From Bacillus albus (GTDB taxonomy: Bacteria; Bacillota; Bacilli; Bacillales; Bacillaceae_G): a stretch of DNA of 64,000 nucleotides. The DNA lies in contig NZ_MAOE01000035.1 in assembly GCF_001884185.1 (NCBI RefSeq), forward strand, positions 124,001 to 188,000, given 5' to 3'. The translations under genes and the position numbers were made by a program. Below the pieces are notes generated by a model. The model made no database searches. It was not told where the DNA came from and saw nothing but the letters and a program-made list of their open reading frames with translations. Below are positions 8,589 to 15,048 of this stretch, one piece after another (positions within the stretch are counted from its first letter, which is position 1; each line of letters opens with the position of its first letter).

Positions 8589-8950
8589 TAAGGGAATTTG
8601 TTATGGCAGCTCACGGAGATTTAGAAAAAGTACAAGAACTGTTGGCTGAATCGCCAAGCTTACTTCATGCCTCTTACAATTGGGGAGGATCAGATTGGGA
8701 AAGTGCGTTAGGAGCAGCGGCACATGTAGGTCGTAAAGATATTGCTCTTTATTTATTAGAAAAGGGCGCTCGAATGGATATTTTCGCGGCGGCTATGCTT
8801 GGTGAATTAGAAGTTGTACAAGCTATTTTAGTAGCACAACCAGAAGCATTACGTGCATCTGGTCCACATGGTATTTCCCTTCTTCAGCATGCACGAATGG
8901 GTGGAGAAAAAGCACAGCGTGTATTTGAGTATTTAACAGTGCTCTCTTAA
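8555..8950 (+). CDS. Ankyrin-repeat protein coupled to the iron transporter operon
   Basis: A 131-residue soluble protein made of about three ankyrin-type helix pairs: HGDLEKVQELLAESPSLLHA, ESALGAAAHVGRKDIALYLLEKGARMDIF, and AAMLGELEVVQAILVAQPEAL. There is no signal peptide or membrane segment, so it is probably a cytosolic binding protein. It begins inside the ATPase gene behind a strong AAAGGAGGAG site, so it should be co-expressed under Fur control. No enzymatic motif is visible. Its partner is unknown; a role in handling imported iron or in regulating the transporter is an inference from position only. Confidence 0.82.
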   Translation: MRTEECITTELVREFVMAAHGDLEKVQELLAESPSLLHASYNWGGSDWESALGAAAHVGRKDIALYLLEKGARMDIFAAAMLGELEVVQAILVAQPEALRASGPHGISLLQHARMGGEKAQRVFEYLTVLS

Positions 8951-8951
8951 T

Positions 8952-9050
8952 GACCGCAAAAGTTCTTATGTGCGGTAAACTTTTCACTTTCATATAATTG
9001 AAAAGTTTACCGCCCGTTAGAACGGGATAAGTATCTAGTATAATTGAAAA
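8952..9050. other. Multi-hairpin element in the 309-base gap after the ankyrin gene
   Basis: GCGGTAAACTTTTCA (8972-8986) and TGAAAAGTTTACCGC (8999-9013) form a perfect 15-bp stem. ACCGC at 8953-8957 could compete for GCGGT. A second hairpin CCCGTT/AACGGG follows at 9012-9025. The 12-mer TATAATTGAAAA occurs at 8993 and 9039. There is no T-run directly after the main stem. I see no gene in 8951-9259; the rest is AT-rich and holds the promoter region of the next gene. Confidence 0.5.
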
Positions 9051-9259
9051 TCCTACACCCCCCTCAATTGTAGTTTTCTTTATGCTAGTTATGATATGGA
9101 TGCAGTAGACAACATTTGTCTACTGTCTTTTTTTAATTCTTTCGAGATTGAATATTCTGTATTTAGTCTTTGGTTCCTTTATAATAGATAGTAACATTTA
9201 GTATATATCCAAAACATGATCGTGTAGGTAAGTACAAATTCGTGGGAAGGAGTGTAGAG

Positions 9260-9766
9260 ATGTTTCATACAGATCGTTTACAAGTTCGCAAATATACGAT
9301 GGATGATTTACAGTTCTACGCCTCACTATGGGGAAATGAGAAGGTAATGCGATATATTGGAAATGGGACGTTAAAAACATATATGCAATGTAAAAAAAGT
9401 TTGGAGGAGTGGGTGATTCCTAGCTATAAAAACGGTCTCGGTTTATTTGTATTGATTGAAAAGGAAACGGGAATACGAATTGGTCATGCAGGATTAGTAA
9501 AGCAGCAAATAGATGGAAAAGAGGAAATTGAAATTGGTTATTGGTTATTACCTCAGTATTGGGGAAAAGGGTATGCGAAAGAAGCTGCGGCAGCATTTCG
9601 AGACTATGGCTTCCAAGCGTTACGAATGAATAAATTAATTTCTCTTATTAATCCAGACCACCCCGCCTCAATATTTGTTGCTAGAAAAACAGGACTTAGT
9701 TATGAGAAAACAACTTCATTTCATGGGATGGATGTTCTCGTTTATTCCATTAAGCGTGTTGGATGA
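9260..9766 (+). CDS. GNAT acetyltransferase, RimJ/RimL type
   Basis: A 168-residue GNAT protein. It has the N-terminal FHTDRLQVRKYTMDDLQFYASLW of the RimJ/RimL-like branch, and the acetyl-CoA loop is in IGYWLLPQYWGKGYAKEAAAAF, followed by ALRMNKLISLINPDHPASIFVARKTGL. This subgroup acetylates N-termini, amino acids or small molecules; the substrate is unknown. The ATG at 9260 lies 7 bases after GGAAGGAG, and the in-frame GTG at 9242 precedes that site. It appears monocistronic. Confidence 0.85.
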   Translation: MFHTDRLQVRKYTMDDLQFYASLWGNEKVMRYIGNGTLKTYMQCKKSLEEWVIPSYKNGLGLFVLIEKETGIRIGHAGLVKQQIDGKEEIEIGYWLLPQYWGKGYAKEAAAAFRDYGFQALRMNKLISLINPDHPASIFVARKTGLSYEKTTSFHGMDVLVYSIKRVG

Positions 9767-9822
9767 AAAAAGGTAAATTGCATCTTTTGAAGAATGGTAT
9801 ATAAAAATAAAGGAGGGATTAC

Positions 9823-10281
9823 ATGTATATTTATCATAATGGACTTATTATTCGCGAGGGAACGAATGGTGTACCTGCATATGCAATTAAAACCTTATTC
9901 GAAGATGCCGGTTGGAGCAATGATAATATCCCTTCTTGGCAAATTGAAAAATTTACGATAGCATTTGAAAATTCAACATGGGCATTTACGATATGGGATG
10001 AGGAAGAGATGGTTGCGATGGTTAGGGTCATTTCTGATGGAATCATGGTCGCGAACATAGTAAATTTAGTTGTGAAATATGAATATAGAGGGAAGGGATT
10101 AGGCAAGAAACTTGTCGCTCTTTGTTTGCAAAAATTGCCGCATGGCGACTGGTTTGCACATACGTCCGCGAGTAATTTTGATTTTTATAGAAGTTGTGGT
10201 TTTGAGGTGAGAGAGCTATCGAGAAATGGAACATGTGCGTATTATGGGTATCAAATAGCAAAAAAAGATGGGCATCGATAA
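9823..10281 (+). CDS. GNAT acetyltransferase
   Basis: A 152-residue GNAT protein with the acetyl-CoA binding segment VVKYEYRGKGLGKKLVALCLQ followed by FYRSCGFEVRE. The start follows AAAGGAGGG. It lies 56 bases behind another GNAT gene but the two are not alike outside the core fold. The N-terminal half is variable and gives no substrate hint. Confidence 0.83.
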   Translation: MYIYHNGLIIREGTNGVPAYAIKTLFEDAGWSNDNIPSWQIEKFTIAFENSTWAFTIWDEEEMVAMVRVISDGIMVANIVNLVVKYEYRGKGLGKKLVALCLQKLPHGDWFAHTSASNFDFYRSCGFEVRELSRNGTCAYYGYQIAKKDGHR

Positions 10282-10391
10282 AGAGAAAAAGTAGCATGGA
10301 AAAAGCTCGATATTTTAATAATATAAACTGAATTGAGGCTCATTTTATGATAAAATAAAAGAAAATTCTGTTTATTGTTAGGGGGATAAAA

Positions 10392-10769
10392 ATGAGTATA
10401 AAAATTGGGGATGTATTTAAATACGAAAGACGATTTACTGAAGAAGAGGTTTTTGAATTTGCAAATATTACAGGAGATAAAGGCAGACATCATATGGAAT
10501 ATGATGAAAATGGACGTTTAATGGTTCATGGTTTATTGACTGCTAGCATTGGAACGAAAGTAGGCGAAGAATTACATTACATAGCAAGAGAATTAGTAAG
10601 TGAGTTTATTAGACCAGTTTTTACAGGAGATACGATCACTTGTGAATTAACTTTAACAAATATTGAACAGATGGAAGGGTACAAAAAGGTTTCAATCGAG
10701 TCAGTTTATCGCAATCAAGACGAAAAAACTGTACTAGTTGGGACAAGCTATGGAGTTATAAGGGGATAA
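10392..10769 (+). CDS. MaoC-like hotdog-fold dehydratase
   Basis: A 125-residue single hotdog domain. The segment VFEFANITGDKGRHHMEYDENGRLMVHGLLTASIG corresponds to the hydratase-2 motif, where Asp and His hydrate a trans-2-enoyl-thioester. The usual D-x-N-P-x-H spacing is altered here to D-K-G-R-H-H, so activity is uncertain. FIRPVFTGDTITCELTLT is the typical second half. The start follows TTAGGGGGAT. The gene stands alone and ends in a bidirectional terminator shared with the convergent regulator gene. Confidence 0.75.
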   Translation: MSIKIGDVFKYERRFTEEEVFEFANITGDKGRHHMEYDENGRLMVHGLLTASIGTKVGEELHYIARELVSEFIRPVFTGDTITCELTLTNIEQMEGYKKVSIESVYRNQDEKTVLVGTSYGVIRG

Positions 10770-10800
10770 AAAAGAAGCCTGATTTGCAGGCTTCTTTTTT
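10765..10800. terminator. bidirectional terminator
   Basis: AAAGAAGCCTG (10771-10781) pairs with CAGGCTTCTTT (10787-10797), with A-runs before and T-runs after. It serves both the MaoC-like gene and the convergent XRE-cupin gene. Confidence 0.92.
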
Positions 10801-10802
10801 AT

Positions 10803-11348
10803 TTAATAAACACGTTTTCGATTTTCTGCATGACTAGAGATGAGTAATAATGCAGTTTCTTCCCCTATATTACGAACGATATGAGGAACACATGCATTCC
10901 AGGAGAAAGAATCACCTTCTTCTACAATTGCAATATCTTCTCCATGTTGAACTTCTAGTTTTCCGCGTAATACAAGGTGACACTCTTCCCCTTCATGGGC
11001 ATTTGGTGTGTTTTCTTTTGGAAAACCAGCAGGAATTTCTACGAGATTTAGGCGAAGGCCACCTTGTTCTGCCACATGTTCAATTCTCTGTTCATCTTTT
11101 CCGTATACACTGTATTTACGCTCTACCTTTTTGACAACTTTCAGTCGATCTTTTTGTTCTAATAATAAATAGGGAAGGGGAACGTTTAAAAAATTGGAGA
11201 TCGTTTCTAAAGTTGAGATAGATGGTGAGGTTTTATTATTTTCAACTTGGCTCATAAATCCTTTAGAAAGACCTGTTCCCTCACAAATTTGTGCGATTGT
11301 TATGCCTCTACGTTGACGAATTTCACGTATTGCAGAACCAATATTCAT
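10803..11348 (-). CDS. XRE-cupin transcriptional regulator
   Basis: A 181-residue regulator. Residues 1-60 form an XRE helix-turn-helix (IREIRQRRGITIAQICEGTGLSKGFMSQVENNKTSPSISTL). The C-terminal part is a cupin with small-molecule binding features (HEGEECHLVLRGKLEVQ, EEGDSFSWNACVPHIVRN). Such proteins sense amino acids, polyamines or similar ligands. The ATG at 11348 follows AAGGAG in the reverse strand; the upstream in-frame ATG lacks a site. It is divergent from the catD-like gene and may control it, but no shared operator is proven. Confidence 0.87.
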   Translation of the reverse strand: MNIGSAIREIRQRRGITIAQICEGTGLSKGFMSQVENNKTSPSISTLETISNFLNVPLPYLLLEQKDRLKVVKKVERKYSVYGKDEQRIEHVAEQGGLRLNLVEIPAGFPKENTPNAHEGEECHLVLRGKLEVQHGEDIAIVEEGDSFSWNACVPHIVRNIGEETALLLISSHAENRKRVY

Positions 11349-11505
11349 AAAATCAAGCTCCTTTTTTGTAAACAACTATTTGTATCATAGCAAAAAAAAT
11401 ATATTTTTTCCCAGTGAAAATGAATTGACGAATAAAAAAAATTAGTGTATGTTTTGTAATGAAAATAAAAGTTTTGTATAAGAAAACTATAAAGGAGAGA
11501 AAGAA

Positions 11506-11910
11506 ATGAATCAACATATCGGTAACTTAATTATTCGTATCGTGTTAGGGGTAACGTTCTTTATGCACGGTTTAACAAAATTCCAATCGGGGATTGACAA
11601 TATTGCAGGGTGGTTCACAAGCATTGGTTTACCAGGAGGACTTGCATACGGTGTAGCAACAGCGGAAGTAGTTGGTGGTCTATTATTAATTCTAGGTTTA
11701 GGTGTAAGATATATTGGATTATTATTCGCACTTGTTATGGTTGGCGCAATTGTAAAAGTAAAATGGTCAGCTGGTTTATTAGGAGATGGGAAAAATCCTG
11801 GCTTCGAATTAGAGCTTGCATTGTTAGCGATGGGTGCGTACTTATTTGTTGCGAAAGCAGACGGTTTTGTAGATAATTTCATCAAAGAGAAAATGTCAAA
11901 GAAGAACTAA
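11506..11910 (+). CDS. catD: DoxX-family membrane protein, CatD-like
   Basis: A 134-residue protein with four hydrophobic helices and the DoxX features VLGVTFFMHGLTKFQSG and TAEVVGGLLLILGLGVRYIGLLFALVMVGAIVKVKW. In B. subtilis catD (yfiD) precedes catE (yfiE) and both respond to quinones and thiol stress, which matches this pair with a 21-base gap. AGTTTT (11469-11474) and AAAACT (11482-11487) form an inverted repeat before the ribosome binding site and may be an operator. The exact physiological role is unclear. Confidence 0.72.
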   Translation: MNQHIGNLIIRIVLGVTFFMHGLTKFQSGIDNIAGWFTSIGLPGGLAYGVATAEVVGGLLLILGLGVRYIGLLFALVMVGAIVKVKWSAGLLGDGKNPGFELELALLAMGAYLFVAKADGFVDNFIKEKMSKKN

Positions 11911-11931
11911 ATTACATGGGGGGCTAACAAG

Positions 11932-12789
11932 ATGAGTTTTCAACTTCATCCCGACACAACACTTGATGTTGTTCATTTATATGTATCAAATATAAAGAAA
12001 TCACTAGAGTTTTATACAGAAGTACTAAGTATGAAAGTATTAAAACAAGATGAAATGGCCGTTACATTTGGTAATGAAAATAACGAACCACTCCTTATCA
12101 TTGAAGAAAAGAAAGAAGCTTTACCAAAACAAAGAGGGAGAACGGGGTTATATCATTACGCAATGTTATTACCGAGCAGACAAGATTTAGCGAATATCCT
12201 TCGTCATCTTGTAGAAATGGTGTATCCACTGCACGGCGGAGCCGATCATTACTTTAGTGAGGCCCTTTATTTAGCTGATCCAGATGGAAACGGGATTGAA
12301 ATTTATCATGATCGCCAAAAAGAAGTTTGGCGTAATGAGAATGGAGAACTACCATTTGTTAGTAACCCGTTAGCTGGTGAAGAATTATTACAGCAAGGAA
12401 GTGCATGGAATGGTTTCCCAGCTGGTACTGTGATGGGACATGTTCATTTCCATGTAGCTGATTTAGAAGAAGCGAAACGTTTCTATGTGGATGGTCTTGG
12501 TTTTGAAGTAACAATCCCAGCTCGCAATGGAGCGCTCTTTGTATCAGCAGGCGGCTATCATCACCATATCGGTTTAAATACGTGGCAAGGTGAAGGGATA
12601 CCACCGCAAATGCCAAATTCCGTTGGATTGAAATATTTCACAATTGTACTAGCGGATGAAAAACAAAAAGAGCAAGTATGTAAAAGCTTAAAAAATATTG
12701 GCAAGATTGCTACGTACAAGGATGGAATATTACAGGTCGAGGATCCATTTGGACATAGTATTCATTTCAAAATAAAAGGAGAAGCCTAA
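11932..12789 (+). CDS. catE: Vicinal oxygen chelate dioxygenase, CatE-like
   Basis: A 285-residue protein with two VOC (glyoxalase-fold) modules, residues about 10-130 and 140-285. Candidate metal ligands are His in MGHVHFHVADL, His in GGYHHHIGLNTW and Glu in the C-terminal module, as in extradiol catechol-2,3-dioxygenases. The length equals B. subtilis CatE. It follows a DoxX gene as in catDE. The likely role is ring cleavage of catechols as detoxification. A ring-cleaving or glyoxalase-type reaction on another substrate remains possible. Confidence 0.78.
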   Translation: MSFQLHPDTTLDVVHLYVSNIKKSLEFYTEVLSMKVLKQDEMAVTFGNENNEPLLIIEEKKEALPKQRGRTGLYHYAMLLPSRQDLANILRHLVEMVYPLHGGADHYFSEALYLADPDGNGIEIYHDRQKEVWRNENGELPFVSNPLAGEELLQQGSAWNGFPAGTVMGHVHFHVADLEEAKRFYVDGLGFEVTIPARNGALFVSAGGYHHHIGLNTWQGEGIPPQMPNSVGLKYFTIVLADEKQKEQVCKSLKNIGKIATYKDGILQVEDPFGHSIHFKIKGEA

Positions 12790-12808
12790 TAAAGGCTTCT
12801 CTTTTTTT
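12775..12808. terminator. terminator after catE-like gene
   Basis: GAGAAGCC (12779-12786) pairs with GGCTTCTC (12794-12801), followed by TTTTTTT. The stem overlaps the catE stop codon and abuts the convergent phhB end. Confidence 0.88.
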
Positions 12809-13121
12809 ACTTTCTTATAATGGCTTTTTCATTTTGGACAAATAGTTTATCAAATTGCTTCGCAAGCTCAAAATCGAGTTTCGTTAAACCTTTTGCATTC
12901 CATGAGGACAAAGTAATAATGACTGCTTTATATTGGATAAGGATAAATGGATGGTGATGATGTTCTTCAGATAGTTTGGCGACTTCAGAGACGAATTCGA
13001 CTCCTTTTAAGTAGTCGGAAAACATATATTTTCGTTCAATCCATTTTTCATCTTTTATCATCCATTTATCTATTGTCAATAATTCCTCTTGAACTTCTTC
13101 CTCAGTTAATCGTAGCATCAT
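12807..13121 (-). CDS. phhB: 4a-hydroxytetrahydrobiopterin dehydratase
   Basis: A 104-residue pterin-4a-carbinolamine dehydratase that regenerates the pterin cofactor after phenylalanine hydroxylation. Its active-site segment is EEHHHHPFILIQYKAVIITLSSWNAKGLTKLDFELAKQFD, containing the conserved histidines and the family's hydrophobic strand. Its start overlaps the end of phhA by 20 bases, which shows translational coupling with its partner enzyme. Two adjacent ATG codons (13121 and 13118) are possible starts. Confidence 0.93.
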   Translation of the reverse strand: MMLRLTEEEVQEELLTIDKWMIKDEKWIERKYMFSDYLKGVEFVSEVAKLSEEHHHHPFILIQYKAVIITLSSWNAKGLTKLDFELAKQFDKLFVQNEKAIIRK

Positions 13122-14856
13122 TTTTCACATCCTTTACAGGTAATAGTGCAAGACCATTGTTAATAAGACGTGTTACAGCTTCATCAGTTGTGAAAGTAGA
13201 AAGTTGTTGTAATAATGCTGCGGATGTTTCATGCCCTTTGTTATGATCTAAAAGCAATTCTAATATTTCAAGACGAAGCAGCCATTCTTTCGCATAAAAT
13301 TTATTTAGTACCTCTTGAATTGCCACTAGCTGTTCGATATGAGCTTCGTGTAAAATACCTTCATTTCGAATGTTGCGAACTTTTTGATACATACGATCTA
13401 GCTCAGTTAATGTAAGAGGTGTTGGAGTTGCTTCTATTTCTTCATCGGCAGGGAAAAACGATGCAGCATCTGCAGCTCCTGGGAATACAGAAGTGATTTT
13501 TGAGCCAACAGCCATATCAAAAGTACCCCATGAAGCATCAAATAATAAACGTTCTTTATAAGTAACGGTACAATCGATAAAGGAGATAAGAGCAATCTTT
13601 TTATCATTTTTTTGAATTGTTGTTACCGTTCCATTTACATGGATGCCACTTGAAAAAGTAAATGATGTTTTATTTCCAATTGTAATTCCTAATGATTGTA
13701 ATTGTTCATCTGTACAATTTTCTAATGCAATATTTTCAGTAAGTAACCCAATCGGTGTTCCAAAACCATCAATGTGTACAGAGGTAGAATGATCCGCTAG
13801 TTGTTTATTATGAATGGCTAATGCAGTTGGCGAATTTGTACGCATGTAAATCACTTCACCTGCATCGTTTTCAATTGTCTCATTGAATGTACCAGTAATT
13901 TGTAGTCCACTACTTAGCTCAGTAGTTGCATAGTTTTCAGAACGAATTGCTTTTTCTAATCCTTCTTTACCGCCTGTTTTAAAGGCCATCGTTTCAGAAA
14001 ATTTCTCAAGTGCTTCTGTTAACTCTTCAAAGGATTCACAAACAAATAGTTGAGGTTGCATTTTTGTTACATCATAAGTTGTTCCAGTACATGCTTCTAT
14101 AGAAAATGGAACCTTTTCTACAGCGTCAGTTAAGCAATGTTTGCTTTCGCCTACAGAGGAAAGGAGACCAGCACCGTAGATTTTTGGATCGTCTATATTT
14201 CCAATTAATCCGTATTCTACCGTCCACCAGAAAAGGCGTGAAATTTGTTCCGCTTCTGATAAACCAGAAACTAATTTTTGTTTTTCAATTACCGTATTTT
14301 CAGCAGCTACAACTTCTTCAGGTGTAGAAGTCGGACTTTCTTTTACGATTGTTAATGTACGAACAGCTTCAAATGCATCATGTTCTTCTTTTGTAGAGAA
14401 AGCTTTTGCTCCAATTTGTCCAAAGCGTTTTACATACTTTGCATATGTAGGATCAAGTAAAATTGGTGCGTGGCCTGCAGCTTCATGAACGATATCAGGA
14501 GCCGGTGTATACTCGATATTTTCTATTTTACGAATATCTGTTGCAATTGGTAATAATCCATGCCCCTGAAAGTCAAAGAACGCTACGCCTGGAATAAGTC
14601 CATCAATCGTTACAGCTCCCCACCCGCTTGGTGCTAAACATTCATTCATTTCTTCTACCTTAGGAATGGCATCTATATTTATACCAGATGATTGTAACCC
14701 GTTTACGTAGGCTGGATGGGCAACGTCTTTTAAGAAACTATGATTTTGTCTCATAATGTAACGCCATACAGCGTGGTTCACCGGTGTGTATTGATCATAA
14801 TGCTGTGTGGATACGAATGGTTTTAAATGCGATGGAATTTCTGTTTTCTTTGTCAT
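13102..14856 (-). CDS. phhA: Phenylalanine 4-monooxygenase, long form
   Basis: An aromatic amino acid hydroxylase that converts phenylalanine to tyrosine with tetrahydrobiopterin and non-haem iron. Iron ligands are visible as His124 and His129 in PDIVHEAAGHAP and Glu214 in FWWTVEYGLIG. The protein is 584 residues, about twice a typical bacterial enzyme. The catalytic domain covers roughly residues 20-330, and the remaining 250 residues, with a beta-rich part and a helical end, have no function I recognise. The start follows AGGAGG. A CcpA-like site lies upstream. Confidence 0.93.
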   Translation of the reverse strand: MTKKTEIPSHLKPFVSTQHYDQYTPVNHAVWRYIMRQNHSFLKDVAHPAYVNGLQSSGINIDAIPKVEEMNECLAPSGWGAVTIDGLIPGVAFFDFQGHGLLPIATDIRKIENIEYTPAPDIVHEAAGHAPILLDPTYAKYVKRFGQIGAKAFSTKEEHDAFEAVRTLTIVKESPTSTPEEVVAAENTVIEKQKLVSGLSEAEQISRLFWWTVEYGLIGNIDDPKIYGAGLLSSVGESKHCLTDAVEKVPFSIEACTGTTYDVTKMQPQLFVCESFEELTEALEKFSETMAFKTGGKEGLEKAIRSENYATTELSSGLQITGTFNETIENDAGEVIYMRTNSPTALAIHNKQLADHSTSVHIDGFGTPIGLLTENIALENCTDEQLQSLGITIGNKTSFTFSSGIHVNGTVTTIQKNDKKIALISFIDCTVTYKERLLFDASWGTFDMAVGSKITSVFPGAADAASFFPADEEIEATPTPLTLTELDRMYQKVRNIRNEGILHEAHIEQLVAIQEVLNKFYAKEWLLRLEILELLLDHNKGHETSAALLQQLSTFTTDEAVTRLINNGLALLPVKDVKNDATIN

Positions 14857-14927
14857 TTAAACATCCTCCTTTTTTCTATAAAACTGTATATCGATTTCGT
14901 ATAGCTTGTATCACCTCTCTTTAAAAT

Positions 14928-14941
14928 TGAAAGCGCTTATA
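14928..14941. promoter_or_regulatory. cre-like (CcpA) site upstream of phhA
   Basis: TGAAAGCGCTTATA matches the catabolite-responsive consensus TGWAANCGNTNWCA with one mismatch (T instead of C near the end). It lies 72-85 bases upstream of the phhA start, which suggests carbon catabolite control of aromatic amino acid degradation. Confidence 0.5.
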
Positions 14942-14993
14942 AAAATTCTATCATAACATTCAGAATTATTTAACAAATGTTTATGTGAGAAAT

Positions 14994-15030
14994 AGAAAAA
15001 GCCCCTATCGGAACATTGGATAGGGGGCGA
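14994..15030 (-). terminator. terminator of the S8 protease gene
   Basis: GCCCCTATC (15001-15009) pairs with GATAGGGGGC (15019-15028). Read on the minus strand the stem is followed by TTTTTCTATTT, so it ends the leftward protease transcript. Confidence 0.9.
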
Positions 15031-15048
15031 AAGAATCTTGGTATGACC

